DNA of 64,000 bases from the NCBI RefSeq assembly GCF_030867145.1, contig NC_134419.1:7281501-7345500 (forward strand), in the 5' to 3' direction. The notes below the pieces were generated by a model that saw only the letters and a program-made list of their open reading frames with translations, had not been told where the DNA came from and ran no database searches. Below are positions 13,101 through 48,061 of the stretch, piece by piece. This stretch comes from Opisthocomus hoazin. Taxonomy: Eukaryota > Chordata > Aves > Opisthocomiformes > Opisthocomidae. The number at the start of each line of letters is the position of its first letter. Within the stretch, counting starts at the first letter, position 1. A program made the translations under genes and the position numbers.

Positions 13101-15029
13101 GATGTTGCTTTCCTAGCAAGCACAGAGTGAGATCATGTCTGCTCATATAAATGTGCAGGCAGACGGTTACTTATCAAGGTAACATCAATTATTCCTCAAA
13201 ATTGCTGGCACATAGAGTGAAGCAGAGATTAAAAGCAAATCTGGCCTTAACACTCTGTTTATGTGTTGTGCTGTTCAGGGCTCGGCAAATGTTCTCAGCC
13301 AGCAAACCCACAGGGAACCTACTTAGTCTGCCTGTCAGGCCCAGGACCATAAGTCCTTGTACTAGAAATAAGTAGCAGTGAAAAACATCAACACTATTTA
13401 ACACTGTAGAGCTCTTTCTCCAGAAAATATACAGCTGCTACAGGAATGAAACACAGCTTATGGATTTGGGATGTACTTGCGTCACGGCAAACAGAACCTG
13501 GGCTACCAAGTACACATGGAAATTTTAGTGAGCCAACTTAGCAGAAGCTCCCTGTCATTTTCTTAGCCTGCTGTGCTGACTCCAGCCTCCAGCTATGGAT
13601 TGTACTTCTCTGGAGTCCCCGAAGAACACTTCGGAATGTGGAAGCTCAGTGGGAAACAGGGCATCGATTCCCATCGATCCTCCACCCACACCTTCATCCT
13701 GGCTAGATGAAAGCATCCCTTGCTGGCAGTACCCCTGGGTATTTCCCAGTGCTGGTCTTGCACTGGAGAGCACAAACAGAGCAGAAAATGCCATCCATCT
13801 TTCCTAGTACAAACGAGGGCAAAACGTTTCCCAGTTTACTTATGTGAACAGCACAGCACCTTGGTAATTAGTAGTTCAGGGATTTCTCATTCTGTCAGGT
13901 TTAATGAATATTAGTGATGTTGAAGAACACTGCGGTGAATATCTGACCACTGCTGTTGTTGTTTATCAAAAAAAATTTTCAATCTAGGTCAGGCACAGCA
14001 GATTAAAAAAAAGCAGTTTATCAAGCAGTACTGGGTAAATACAAGTCTTCCTTAAAAAACAAAAGGAACACAGGGGAAAGCTATTATACATGGTATTAAC
14101 TTAAAACTTTAGACATCATTTCATGTCTCTGTGAGGCATTCTATAACATTTTAGTACTCTTAATGCCATAGTATTTGATCAGTTTGCATAGTAACAATCC
14201 TAATTTAACAGAGCAAACAGTTTTGCCCTGTAACGTTTTCTCCTAAGTTTTTCTCCTAAATCGGTATTCACATAGGTACCTTCTTTAAAGTCCTTTGACA
14301 GGAAAGGAAACAGCAACATAGTGGATTACCTCAGGTGAAACCAAGCCGGTCCCAGTGTTCATGGGGATTCAAGCTCTTTCCCGGGTCTCGGTATTTTGCA
14401 TTTTTGTCTACACTAAGCTACTAATCACAAATAAAAAGCAGTCCTAAGCCACCCCTGACAATACGATTAGATGTTTACAAAAATCATGAGATCTTTAAGT
14501 AACTGTTTACATCCTTGGGGTTTGGCAGGGGAAAAGACCCTAGCATGCAGATTTGTAAGCCATCTCCACCAAAGAGCAAGCAATATCTGTTCTTTTTCAG
14601 TTTCCAGAAAAATGTTTGTTATAAATCTGGGATTAAGGCCAGGTGTGGTCACAAACAAATTTGTTAAGGTGAAGTAATTGTTATCTGCTGAAAGTAATTC
14701 CTGTTATGATTACCATAGTAATTAATGTAATTCTCTATAATACTCTTGGGAATAATAAAGTTACTGAAGAAGAAGAGCAAACAAATACCTTTGTCTGCTC
14801 TAGAAAACAGATTAGTACCAAACCTGTTTTTTTATATGGACAGCAGGAGAGCTGCATTGTCCTTACCACTGCACTTTCTTGCTTTTAAATACTTGGCTTA
14901 GTCAAATTTATGAGAGACAATTAGGTTGTTGTCACTTAGCAACCATGACTGAGTTCAGGAGCAAAGCACTTTGGAACAGACAGTGTTTGACTACTAAACA
15001 TTACCTCCACATTACCTCTATGATCACCC
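4113..15029. other. Long gene-poor region, left flank
   Basis: About 11 kb with no supported gene. There is a locally GC-richer patch at 4480-4860 with overlapping short open frames on both strands. It has a few CpGs but lacks the density of an island. A T run of 14 lies at 10299-10312. I see no convincing exon with splice sites and coding similarity on either strand, no tRNA and no recognisable CR1 end. Confidence 0.45.
9357..9430. repeat. Short imperfect direct repeat
   Basis: GATAGTTAAAATAAGGTAAG (9357 on) recurs as GATAGTTAAAACAAGGTGAG (9405 on). The similarity extends over about 26 bases with few mismatches, and the copies start 48 bases apart. It is probably a decayed local tandem duplication. 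Confidence 0.6.
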
Positions 15030-15090
15030 ACTTCTGTTTAGAAATGGAGAGACTGGGACACAGAGAAACAATCAAAGTACCTTTAAAAAG
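15030..15090 (-). repeat. Possible MIR/L2-like fragment
   Basis: AGAAATGGAGAGACTGGGAC followed by ACAGAGAAACA resembles the segment of MIR usually written as AGATGAGGAAACTGAGGCAC then AGAGAGG, read in the orientation opposite to the 4.0-kb copy. The match is short, so this call is weak. Confidence 0.3.
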
Positions 15091-18000
15091 TGTTCACATC
15101 CCATTTTTGAAGCTACTAGAGGTCCTTTACCTTCTCCTGATTTCTCACCATCCCATCATCCATACAGACGAGTTTTTGAAGAAATATTTGAAGCAGGAAG
15201 GACACAGGTAAGCACCTAAGCGTGTCTCAGGGCATTGAGGTGCTAATGGCACCAAAGTCAACTGCAGTGAAACACCTACATACCGTGGGTGTCCCAGTGG
15301 ACCTCTCCTTCTGCATGTTCACATGTATCACTCAGGTGCTTCTGAGTTTCAAGTAGGTATTTAGGATGTGCTTGGATGAATAGGAAGTTCTGAATGAAAA
15401 GACTATTACTGTAATTCTACACTTCATGTAAATTACGGGACTTCAGTACTTCAAAAGTGGTAGATGCATCAAACACTGGTGACAAAAATATTACTCCTTT
15501 TACAAAAGTACTTCAAGTAACTCCTTTTTCCCCTCTCCCCAAAAAATCCTAACTCAGCAGATTTATAAAAACACCACAGTTCATTTTCTGTCTACTCTTG
15601 TAACATGCTGGAAGGGCTGCAGAAAAGAGTATGGGGAAAGGGACTATGCAGCACCAAGCACAACAGAGTGGACATTTCGGCCCAGACCTTGATGCATACC
15701 CACACTGCAAATAATTAAATATGTGCTAAGAGTTATTTGAGAAAATAAAGCACAGAAGACAAAAAAGTGACAAATTTAGGAGGATCACAATACATAGCTA
15801 AGACTCAAGGCATAATTCTGATGTTCTTTAGAGCCCTTCATACCAGGGGACCTGAAAGAACAAAGGCCAACTTACACTGGTGCATGTGAGGGCAGCATCA
15901 GGCCCCTTCTGCTTACAGCTGTGACCTGACAAAAGCACTCTTGAATCATAGTTGCAGAGCTGGAGGCTCAGCACCACCCAGCATCATCCAAGAATGAGTC
16001 GAGTATTTTCCTAGGAGTTTAGACATAGACTTAAAAAATGTTTGACAGATATCACAGGAGCTCCCAATGGAAGCAGAAGCCCAGTGTAGCTGGTCTCAGA
16101 GCACTAACGGGTGAGGAGGCTTTTGCTCTGATATTCTAGCATCCAGCTCTTCTTCTTCTTCTTCTTCAGTTCTGGAAGACTGAATAGATGTGGCTGAAAA
16201 TACCAGCAGCCAAGTATTTCTCATTACTTTTTGCTGCTGAAAAATACAATGGAAAACAGAGGAAATCAATTTGGCTGGAGCATGCAATACTCCCTGGTAG
16301 CCCTTAAGTATTTTGTTCAGCCCCAGTACACAGAAAAGAAAAAACATCTGCATACATTCCGTGAGGGTCCATTTCTCAGCTTGTCGCACAGCAAAGCTGT
16401 GACTGGCTGGAGGGTGCTGCTGCTCTCTGGGGAAGAGCAGCTCTCCCTTGCTATGCCACCCTGCCTAATCTCTGGCACCAGTGACCTGCTTATGGATCAC
16501 TCCCGGGAGGTCCAGCTCTACAAACATCATCTTCCAGGGATGCAGGTATGCAGCAGAAAGGGATTCAACAGGTACAAACTGGAACCTGCAGCTATGGGCC
16601 CTTGGCAGCTGGAGAGCAATTGCCTCCCCTCAAAGCAGCTCAAAGAAGTAAGCAGAAGAAATCCACAGCAAAAGATTCCTTCCATTGCGATAGCAATATC
16701 ACAAAAGTCTGTATTTACCTGAATCCCTCATTGCACCATCTCTAACCCGCTGTCCAGTCAAGTTCCTGGTTACATACCAGCTATGTGCATCTTGTGTGTA
16801 TTTTTCTTCTTTACTACCCATCCACAGCTGTTGTGCCAAGCTGCCCTGTGCTGCTGGGGATCCTTCTGCACTTCCACCGGCCGTGAAGCTCAGTGTCTCC
16901 TTATGGAGCAAAGGATTTTGAAGTGCAGGAAAGGGCACAGAATCAATACAGACAGCAGAAGTCTAGCAAATACTTACAGTCCTGTCTAATGGCACTCTTA
17001 GGCTTTAGAATATCATGCTCAGAGCTCCTGAGAACTGCAGTCACAGCAGAAACAGTGAGGTGAGAAGTTATCACTACCATGTAAACAAGTAGTATTCTGT
17101 AAAACTGCTAACACTGAGAGCTAGTGGCTACTTAGGGTTTCAAGGTTTCTTTGGCTGAAGTTCTTGTGTTTTGAACCTGAAATTAGTACAAGATCCAACA
17201 TCATTCTTGGTATATTAGACATGTATTAATTATGTTCTATAGAGAAATAAGAGGACATTTAAATTGCTTCTAACAATGTAACTGCCACATGAAACTACTA
17301 TATTTCCTTATGCTAAAATAAGAAACAATTATTATAATGATATTTTTGCTTTATTAAGATATATTATTCTTTTTAAACTTATGCTCCTCATTAGCACAAA
17401 ATAATGGATAAGCACTGATCTAATTCTCAGGCTCAATTTATGCTTAACAATATGTTAAGTCTGTTCCTTAACTGCCAGAGAAATGCGTGCTCCTGGGTGT
17501 TTCCTTCCAGTTCCTCTCTTAAGCATGCGCAGCATTCCTATCTCCTAAAAACTTGTGCTATAAAAGGCTGTTACGTGTCTTTGGTACTGTGGGATCATAT
17601 TCTTCCTAGTCATTAGACTGGAAAGCCTATGTTTTTCCCAAACACTTGTTAAAATATTCATATTCGATTTCAAGATGTACCTTAAAAAAAACTCAGAAGA
17701 GCTTAGATTCCGAAAGTTAGCAGGGATTAGAGTAACATTTTCCACTCAAACTCCAGAGTTTTAGGTACTGAACTGAACACAGTGTTCCTGAAAGAGAACA
17801 ACAAGTTGGAAAAGTGTAAATGTTAGGGGAGGTATGAGCCAGAAGCCAAAACTCCTTTTCCCTGAATCATCTTATGCTGCGAGCTTTGAAATCTGCACAA
17901 ACACTGTCCCTTCCTGAGGCAGAAAAAGGGAAGAATTTGAAATCTGTAAGGCTGAAAATAACTTTCCCAAAAATCTCTCTCGCATTTTTGTTGCCACGTT

Positions 18001-21000
18001 ACACACTAGAAAAAATACAGAAGTGTGTGAACGTTTGGAGGTGAACACTTGACAATGTGTCATGCTGTCGTGTGATCTGCCATTAAAAGCAAGTCACAAG
18101 GGTGCCTGTAATGCAAGCACTGCCGAAAACGATGGTGTGAGCTTTGGCAGTTGCAGAACAACAACATGAAAGCAACCTGCACCAGATTCTTTTGCTACAG
18201 CAGCACACCTGCATCCCCTCTGGATCAGTAAGCCCTGGGTGGAGAATCTTTTTGTCTGACCTGGTCCTTTTCCTCTTTCTTTATGCGCTTTTCAAATAGC
18301 ACAAGAAAACAGATGGTGTACCCCTGGCATTGCGCCTCACAACTTTGTCCCAAACAAGCCTGAACCACAGAATTTTTTGCAGATTGTGACAGAGCTGGCT
18401 CTGACTGCCTATTGCCCAGTGTCCTTGACAGGATACATCAACATAATTTTACAGATTTTATCTCTGGTGTAAATGACCAGACAGACCAGTGCCTTCGACA
18501 GGCTTTCTGTTATCTGATACGTGCTATAGGAGGAGTCCTTTCTATCTCCATCCTTTCCTACTGTGCATTCTTGCTGCTCCTTTATTTCCCTTTTCTTGTG
18601 TGTGACTGTAAGGGATTAGCTGATGCTGAGCATCATTCAGATACAGCCCAAAGATCTGCCAGTGAATTCCCTCTATGGGTGTTTGAACTCCCCAAGTGTA
18701 ACTTCCAGATTTAATTTAGTCCCATTATGTCACTGAAACAGAGTTCTGCACTTTTATTATTCTCTGTCCTGGGACATTTTATGCTTCCTCATGCTATTCC
18801 AAAAAGACATGCAAGCAGCTGCACAAAGCATCATGTTTTGTGATGGTTTTATTTTTGGCTGGCTCATAATTAACAGTTACCTACTGAGTTAAAGTATCAT
18901 TCCACATCCCCTGTCTAACACTACAGAGCAACTGCTCAGTGCAACCACTTTACCACTTCTTTTTTTTATTATTATTTAAGATACTGTGGTCTTCTGAATA
19001 AGTCAGAAAATAACTTTATTGAAATGTTACTGCTACCACTGGGGACTCTTCAGCTCCTCATATCACTTACTGTGCCAAGCTGGTAAATATGAAACATCAC
19101 CTGTTGATAACCTGCAAGGAATGTTATTTTCCTGCAGCTCTCTAGTTGTGATGTATTGGAGGGATCTTTACTTCATATTGGAGGGACCTTTACTACAACT
19201 GCCACTCATTAACGTGCTAATCAGCAGCAAAGTGAAGAGTCAGACCCAAAGCCTCAAACCCCAGAACTCATCAAAACTTGGAGGAAATCACTTGCATGTT
19301 ACTCACTAGTAAGGCTGGCATTGATTTGCTGAAACTTTATGATCTTTTTTGTTTTTCTCCACAGAGCAGATGACATTTATGTAAGAGGCATTTTCCATAC
19401 TGACCAGGTGCTTTAAATTCCTACACAGAAGAAAGAATAGGAAGAGACAGTCGTGAATCACCACTCATGCATGGAATGTGGAGTCAGAGGGGAAGAGGGT
19501 GTAAGAATTAGAGATTTCCCTGCAGTGCCAGAATGCCAACCCCAGCCTCTTCTACCTCCCTTTCACCTCCCTCCCCTCGCCCAGGCCAAATTGCTGTGAT
19601 TAACACAAACTTTCACACTACTTTCCCATGAGTGACATAGACTCCCTCCCCCTCCCAAGTGATCTGATCACTCCATCTTCAAAAAATGCAGTTAATACCT
19701 CTGAAAATAGTCCATGATCATCTGCCATATACAGCAGATGCAACCAGAATTTTCCCTCTCTATAAGCCCTTTCTGGCTGGATGCAGTTCCAAACATCTGC
19801 CTTCTTCCAAGCTCCGGGGTGTGCAAAGGTGGCGTGTGTATCTGAGCTGGCCAAACAGGCCACACCACTCAGACCCCTGGTCACTTGAAGATTTATAGCA
19901 ACTTAATTTCCTCATAGTCTCATCCTTTCTACTTATTGCCTTAACATTGGGGGTGAGGCTGTGCTGCAGGTTCGGGATTCATACTCACATCTGAGAGGGA
20001 TAGGCTTCTGTATCTGCAGTGACAGTTTAACTCCTCACAGGTGGACGATTGAGTGAGGACTGCATTTACAGTGAATGCACCTTAGCTACAGGCAATGCTA
20101 TGCAGGAGGTAGCACGCTGCTTCTTGCTGACTGCTCTTTAGGTGGTGTCCATCCTGAAAGAGGCTGAGTGCTCTCAAGTCTCCATCTAGTCAATGAGAAG
20201 TGAAGTCACTTAACACATTAAGAGATCATATCTTACAAACTCTGTTCGCTATAAAATCACCCTGAGTGAATTCTGGCATTTTTCCTCTGTATAACCAAAA
20301 TGAGAGAATGTTGCCAGGACATGACTGAAACTCAAGAGCTGCCGGAATGGAGTTTGGGTGGGTCTTACCCTGCCAGGGGCTGAATTCACAGCTTGGCTCT
20401 TGTGGGATAAGGACTGGGTACTCCCAACAGTGGTTACATCTATTCCCTCAGTTCTAGCACAAAACCAGGCATGTCCTTTCCATCTATGCCCCCCACAGAC
20501 TCACTTACACTGTTGTCATCAACACAGCCATGGTGTGCGGTCATCAGACTGAGATATAGAATAGTGGACAGATGGACTGGGCTGAATTTTTCTTTATGCT
20601 GATATCAAACCAGTGTCACACTGCTCCCACATTCTGCAGTACTATTACAGCTTTTGAAGAATAGGTCAGTAGAAATGCAGGGGACTGTAGGTTTCTTTCC
20701 TCCTTCACTTCTTTCTTCCTCACCAATCCCACTAGAGGACTGGGATCATCCCTGATAAACCCCAAAGCTTATCACAGGGAGACACTGCACTTGCTGGGAG
20801 CTTCTCCATGTTGCAGTTTCTTTTCAGCATACAGGATCTCTTTTTTGAGCACACATCTCTCCTGGGACGCAACAACTGCAGATGAGGCAGCCAATTCTGC
20901 TCTGCTGCTTTGCTGGGAAGAGAGAGGGATGTATCGGGGGAGGGAAGGAAAGTGTTGTTTGCCTCCAGCCGTTTTCCTGCTGGAGTGGAGGTGCCATATG

Positions 21001-24000
21001 GGGCACCAGTACAGCCCTGGGGAGAGAAGACAAAAGAATAAAAGCCAAGGCACAGCAAGACCAAGGCAGGCCACATCAACCACCCCAAATGGAGCACGAG
21101 ATTAGTATCAAAATATGGATACGCCATGATAGCATATATATCTTTAAAATCACAGTCCTACCATAGTATTGTTGTACCGGTTCTACCACCAGCTTGTCCT
21201 CAGGCTCAGTACGTTCATCCTCAGCTGCAGAGGTAAGCATCCGTATGACACATGTACTACTTTACCCAGCTCTTCAGAAGATTTAACCAGATCTCATGAC
21301 CTTTGCCTTCCCAGCTCCTCCCTTCCCATGGCAATGGAGAAAATAAAAATCAGGACAAACTCACAAATTACAGGATCTAATAACTTACTCTTTAGACGAA
21401 TCATATTACTCAGAGGTGATCTGTACATGCAATCACTAGAGCAAATAATTTTAGTCACTGTGTTCCTAACTATGGCTCAAACTGTCCTTATTACTTTTAA
21501 AGAACAATGTATTTCATGAATACAAAATGTGTTTCTTGGAGTTACTTAATGTCTCCCATTAATTGTGGAGAGATTCTGAATTTGTTGCCTTCGTCGTAAA
21601 GCTATTTATTTCACTGGAAACATCTGGCTTTTCATTCAATATGAAGCACTCACACACAATCTCACATGACATTAATGTCACTGTACCTTCTCTCTCAGCA
21701 TCATTAAAATAAGTAATAAGGTACTTGTCTCCGCTTAAAAATGCAAAGAAAAATTATTCAGCTGCAATATTGTCTTCTCTGTAGAAAGGATTTTGGGGTG
21801 ACTGATCTTTATTAAGAATAGCAAAATGCAAAACAATATTGCATTGAAAACACAGTAAGTTCTTTACCGCTTTTAAAATCCAAATGCATGAATTCTGAAT
21901 CTTGCTTTCGCTCCCCTCAATTCTTTGCACCTAAAAAATCTCTTTAGCAAAACCAGTAACAGACTGAAGGGTGCAACCAGTCTATAAAGCTCTGATGGGG
22001 TGAAAAATTGAATTTCAAAACTTTGGAAACAAGTTGCTCTGAGTCAGTTTTCCCACAGCTGAATCTATGCTCTTGTCTGTAGTTATGGCATTGGCAATTT
22101 GAAGTATTTAATAAATAACTTGCTGGTATTCAGCATGTTGCTTTATTTCGCCTCCTATAATTGAGTTGGGCTGGCTTGACATTTTGATTCAGCATTGTAA
22201 AAAGAGCAGATTCCATTTACTGAAATTTCTGTGGTTGATGCATTTAGGAAAAAAATACTGGTTCCATTTTGCAGTACATTCATTAAGGGAAATGTACTTA
22301 TCCTACATTTGTTTGCAGAAACCAGTAGTCATTCATCAAGAACAAGAGGAACATCTCACTGTCCCTCCTGGGGTAAGTCACAACTTTGGGCAGGGACAGT
22401 TCTGACCCGAGGCCTGGTTTCCACAAGGTTTTTCTGGTTTCCCAGATGGAGTCCAGTCCCATGGCTATTTGAAAGCTATCTGCATAGCCATTTTGGTACT
22501 CTCTCGACCCTACATGAACATCTGCAGTTTCCATTTGCCACACACTGTGTGAAAGAAGAGAGAGAATGCAGACGCAGAGGTAATGGCAAAGGACCATGTC
22601 ATTGCAAGGTCCTTCTCTATGTTGTCATAGTAAACATGAGAATTGACAATATATAATAATCATCAGCCAGCTGTCTGCTCTCCCCTGCTGTTCCCCTCTA
22701 ATTCTGGGGGAAAACCTTGAGTCTTTCTTCTGCACACCCTTTTGGAATTGATACAGGTTTTGCCTGGATGAGGGCCCAGGAGGCTCAGGATCCTGACCCA
22801 CCAATACCTCCATGCAGAAGTCCGTTCACAGCCAACAAAAGTTTGAACCACCCATTTTCTCCCAAAACTTCTAGGTAACACTGCTTGGCCCAGCTGGTGT
22901 AACGTTCAGCACAGTTGATGCAGCAGAGAAAAATATCATGGTCCTTAACATTAAAAATCACCACACACACACACTCTGTTTTCACCAGCTTCTTTTTAGC
23001 AAGGGGGAAAGGGAAGCTGTGGTTTCGTAAGATACTCTTCAGCCAGAGTATCCTGAAAAATCAGCTACAAAAAAGGTGCTTATATGCAGCTCTTTGTACT
23101 TACACTGTTTCCACTAATCAATTTCAACACTTTGTGTTGCTGTTGCCATCAAAATGTACTCTTCTGTACATACAAAACAGGGCTCTTCAACAGTCTTTCT
23201 GAAGGACGGTGATTGGAAAAAGCATAAGAATAATGGAAAATATTACAAAGATGCTTTTAAGTAGCAAGTGTGTAATATAACTAAAACGTAAATTTTAGTA
23301 TATTGGTCAGACTTACGGACTCAAGAGATACATGGATAGATTCTTCCCATACAAAGGCATTTTATACAAATGTGCTATATAGACACACACATACGTATAT
23401 ATACGAATTATCTCTAGCTGTGGACTACGCTGTCAGAGTCATTAAGGAACAACAGAACAATGGAAAAGGCAAGCTAAGTGCAATAATCCTGTTGACCACC
23501 AGAAACCAGCACCCTGTTTCCAAAGATGTACGCCAGCAATGAACAGTGGCTGGGAACTCGGACAGATCCCAGTGTTGGTGGTTTTCAATTCGCTCAGTTT
23601 CTCAGTGTAGCAGAGATCTCTTTTTTGAACCAGAAATAGCTTCATACAGCTAGGAACTGACTCTCCAAAAACTTGCCCATTAAAGAGTTCTCTCATCCTC
23701 TGCTTTTAATGCAATATATTCATGGATCTTTCTTTATCCAACTATTCAATATCTGTTAAAATCTGAAGTCTATATTGTTTTCTTAACTTCCTAAACTTCT
23801 AAACAAATGGCTAAGAAAAGTAGATCTTCGACAGACACCTACAAACTGACCAGTCTTCTGACCTTACAGCTATAATCACCTCTATCTGACAAAAATTTAA
23901 ATTCCTTACCTCAAATTAAGAAACAAGATTTCTGTGAGCTTCAGCCTAACAGATGAAAACTTAAAAGTTTCTCATTTGTATTCCTAGGAAGCAGCTGAAT

Positions 24001-26400
24001 CTTTATGCTTTTCCTGCCTCACATTTTCCAAAACTTGAAGGATGGAACAATCTTGAGAATCTCTAGCATTTGTCACGTTAGGAAAACAATTAAAACAGGT
24101 ATTATTTTCATTCAGTAAAACTGTGACTTTTCTTTGGTCTTTCTTCCACAATTTAGGAATTTCAAAGGCCAAAGCTTTCAGGAATTATACTTACATAAGG
24201 TGATTAATTATGAAAGTCATTAAGTACTTAATTGATACTGTGGGACCATTGATTAGGCATTTTCTACTTAGACCCAAAGTCAGATTAAAGATTGTAAGTG
24301 AATAGGCAGTTATTAATATTCAAATATCTAGAGAACAGCAGGGATGAGAAAGGTAGATCATTCTGGAGTGAGCTGCCACTTCTGCCAGTGTGAGTCCAAA
24401 GACAGATGCAGCCAGTCCCAGCACTGCCAGCGGGACCCAGCCAGCCTGGTCCCACTAAAATCAACCCGGGGCTGCTCTGCTGCTATCTATAAACATACAG
24501 AGACAAAGCACACTTTCTATACCCCACAGTCCACGAGGCCTATTGCACACTGTTACACAATTCTTCTCCCATTTTTATTTTTCCCTTATGATGAGAAAAA
24601 ATCCTCAACTTTGAAAAACAATAAAAAATGCTTGTAGCAGCTCCTGTGAGTTTTATTAGCTTCTGTATGGCTGATGGTGGCAGAAGAGCCCTGAGTTTAC
24701 TATGGTCATTTAAATAACTTCAGCTTCAAATTTTCGCAGGGCAAAAATTAGGGCTACGCCTAACAAGAACATTAAGCCTTATTATGTCTATTAAGCACAG
24801 GGAGCCACCCTTGTTGCAACTGCACATTATGTTTGAAAGCTGTTATGGGCAGCATACCAAATGCCCCAATTAAACCAGTGTGGGAGGTACTTTTTTGTGA
24901 CATTTACAAACCCTCAATTATGAAATAACTAGCTAAAAGGTCAAAGAAATGGATTTTCCTAACACAGTACCAGAAAACATAAACAGGCACTGGATGTAGG
25001 CAAACAACTGGAAGCATTTTCTTGCATTCTAGTTTTACTTTTCTTCTGTTACTTCGGTATATCTTAAGGTACTGAAAATTAATAAAAAGCCCATTGTCTG
25101 AGGGGAAAATAACCTTGTCACTTGAGGAATCAAAAACACTTAGAAATTCTTGAGGAGACAAAAATCAAAGGTATTTTGATCTGCAACGTTCAAAATATCT
25201 TTTATTACTTTTAAATTTAAAAATGACAGAAGTGCTGGTTCAATCTTGTATGAAGTTGAAATAACTTAAAGTCTCTCTTTTTCATGTTCTGTAAGTCTTT
25301 TATTAGTGGTTTAAAATGAAGCATGCACTTCCAGAATGTCTATCTCAGGGCTGGGATCCTCAAAGGAAACCAGATGGCAAAAATGAGAAATCTTTTTCTA
25401 TTCTGCTCTTTGACAGTCCCAATCAAAAAAGTTACGAGGCTGGAAGATCAGGTTTATGTTCTATTGCTACAAAAAATATTTTCTTTGGACATCCAATGTG
25501 GTTTTAATCTTCTAGAAGTCCACAGTAGCAAATGCCAGTTCAGCAGATGCAAACAGTTCTAGAAAGAACATATATTACACTCTATTTCTCTTAGAGGCAC
25601 GGGTGTCTTATTTCACACAAGTAATGTGACTTAAGAGTAGCTTAGACTGGAAACATTTGGGATTTTTGGATGCATAATACCAGATAGCTGTAGATAATTT
25701 TAAATTTCAAGCTCTATCGCACACGAAGATGTCACTCCCAAAAAGCAGACAAGGACCTGGTCTTCAAAAGTTGAAGTATAACCAGAGACAAAACTGACAT
25801 GGTAGGTAAATATTTTAGGTTTCATCTGCAAATGGAAGATGCAATCTGTCTACTGCCTTAACATAAACAGCACAGTTAAATATTTTAGCAATTCTTTTGA
25901 TCGCTGATCTTAAATAACCCTCACAAGATAAAAAGAAATCATTATCATTAATGTTCACAATTTGGAGGCTGAAAGCTCGAAATACTTGAAAGCTCAAATA
26001 TGACAGTTAAGACTATGTTGGCTGTTCCTAAGACTTCTGGGGAAATAAAATGTATGATCAGAGCTCTTTTATTACCTGAAGGAAGTTCAACACTTCACAA
26101 ATGAGTGCTCCAAACTGGAATACTACTGGAAAATTTTTGAAGTTTGCTTCAAAATAAATATTCCAATATATTTTGATGTAGAATCTACAAAACATTTGTG
26201 GATGTTTATTTCAATTCATTTCAGCATTTGCTGTTTCCTACGAAAAGAGCTATTGAAATCAATCCTTCCCTACAAAAATTCACTTTTTACTAACTTCACT
26301 TTATTGGAAAATTCTCTCATCAAAATAACGTTAAGGTATGTGAGAATCTTCTAAGGAAACAAAGGTGGGGGAAAACGATAAATTAAGTAAGACACAACAA
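15091..26400. other. Gene-poor region downstream of SHISAL2A
   Basis: No coding exon is recognisable on either strand. Simple repeats include (TTC)n at 16149-16167 and (CA)n at 22962-22974. A short CA/TA-rich patch lies at about 23375-23405. In mammals, as I recall, COA7 lies beyond SHISAL2A on the opposite strand. I looked for its Sel1-repeat coding signature here and did not find it. Many open frames of 60-130 codons occur, at the rate expected by chance. Confidence 0.4.
16149..16167. repeat. (TTC)n microsatellite
   Basis: This is a pure run of about six TTC/CTT units. On the minus strand it encodes a poly-Glu stretch in a chance open frame. Confidence 0.85.
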
Positions 26401-26415
26401 AAACAAATGCCATAT

Positions 26416-26421
26416 TTTATT
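26416..26421 (-). promoter_or_regulatory. SHISAL2A: Candidate poly(A) signal of SHISAL2A
   Basis: AATAAA on the minus strand (TTTATT on plus), about 300-390 nt downstream of the two possible stop codons. It is the first canonical signal downstream of the last exon and gives a reasonable 3'UTR length. The cleavage site would fall near 26.39-26.40 kb. Confidence 0.5.
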
Positions 26422-26813
26422 GAGGTACTGCATTCACATATGTTTGTGCATTGAACAATCACATTGGGCTAAAGACAACCATATTCATGATGTGAAGACA
26501 CAACATTAAGATGGCACACAGAGAAAGCTTAAAATAAAGCTTGGTCAACATGGTGTGCCAAATCCTGCTCTGCTTGACAACTGTGTTATCTCATTGGAAT
26601 TGCACAGGGTAAAGACAACAATTTACATGAAAATGACTAGCAGCAGGAGCCGGTATGTGCAAATCAAAGTACACTACTTCTCAGTACAGTAACCATACAC
26701 AAATACATAACCCTGGCACAGCTTCAGACTGGCCTCTGGTTATCAACAGTGGTTGTAACAGCCAGGAAACACCTCTGGCAGAGTGACTCAGGTTCTTGTG
26801 GCTCAGTCACAGT

Positions 26814-47085
<20,272 letters not shown>

Positions 47086-47628
47086 GGTGCTGCGGCCGCC
47101 CGCCCGGCGCGCTGCCCGGCGCCTCGGCTCCCGCGGCACCCGGGCGGGAAGTGGGGCGGCGAGCGGGCGGAGCTCGGGCGGGCAGGGGGCTGCGCCGGCG
47201 GCGGGGAAGAGCGGGGCAGGCGGCGGGCGAGGCGGGATGAGGGAGGGAAGCGGAGCGGAGCGTCCCCCCCAGCCCGGGGGTCGCCGCAAGGCGAGGAGCG
47301 GCCGGAGCCGCCCGCGCCCTGAGGTGAGGGAGGGAGCGGGGCGCCTCCCGCCCTTCGGGAAGCGCGGGGAGAGGGCCGTGTGGGGCTGGCCGCCCCCGGG
47401 GTTGCTCACCGCCAAGGCGGGACCGCGGCGCCTCTCCCCTCGGGGCTTGGTTTTCCCTCAGCGCTCTGTCCCACATGGAGGAGAGACTTCGGCGGTCCGC
47501 CCGCTCCCATAAGCCTCGGTGGGGTCTCAGGACAGCCATAGCAAGGAGGTAATTGAGAGGCATCACACCTCAGCTGGGCTCAGGACCCCTTGGCTTTATG
47601 AGGGGTGAAAACTCCACACAATGTTTCT

Positions 47629-47800
47629 GAGAGACCAGTCTCCTCCTCATTTGAGAGGGCATTTCCTTTTAATACTTTAGACCACTGTTTTTTCTAAAGA
47701 AAGTGGGGCCCAGTCAGGTGTTCTGTGTAAGAAAGAGCCTCTCCTGAGGTAAAGGTGGGTAGCTCTCAGCTCAGGATAACACACATGCATGTCGTGTGCA
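47629..47800. repeat. Old degenerate duplication, copy 1
   Basis: AGAGACCAGTCTCCTCCTCA ... TTCCTTTTAATAC ... AAGAAAGAGCCTCTCCTGAG ... AGCTCTCAGCTCAGGATAAC aligns in order with copy 2 at 48880-49045. Identity seems to be about 60-65% with small gaps, judged by eye. It may be a local duplication or two copies of an unnamed old repeat. Confidence 0.45.
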
Positions 47801-48061
47801 CCTCGGCGTGCGATTTGGCTCATGGAAAGAAGGATGATAAAAAGCCACCAGGAGAGCAATGGGTGGATACTGACCTGGTCCTCAGTCAGTCTCCTCTCTG
47901 GATTGCAAGAGAGACTGTGTCAAGTGCTTTACCACACAAGTGACCTCCTCGACGAAAAGCTTAGGTTTTAGAGAGAAAGGAAGTTGTGCATTATCAATAG
48001 AGCTTGACTTTAATTAGTAAGACCACATTAATTCAACTACCGCTTCACGTTTTAATTTCAG

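Noticed and set aside
16096..16389. Minus-strand 97-codon frame with FSATSIQSS and a poly-Glu run, loosely like a SHISAL2A C-terminus
   Set aside because: The acidic run is a TTC microsatellite. There is no suitable acceptor in phase, and the exon at 26893 fits phase and similarity better.
20732..21166. Cluster of overlapping 74-131 codon frames on both strands
   Set aside because: Several frames on both strands are open at once, with no splice signals or family similarity. This is local composition.
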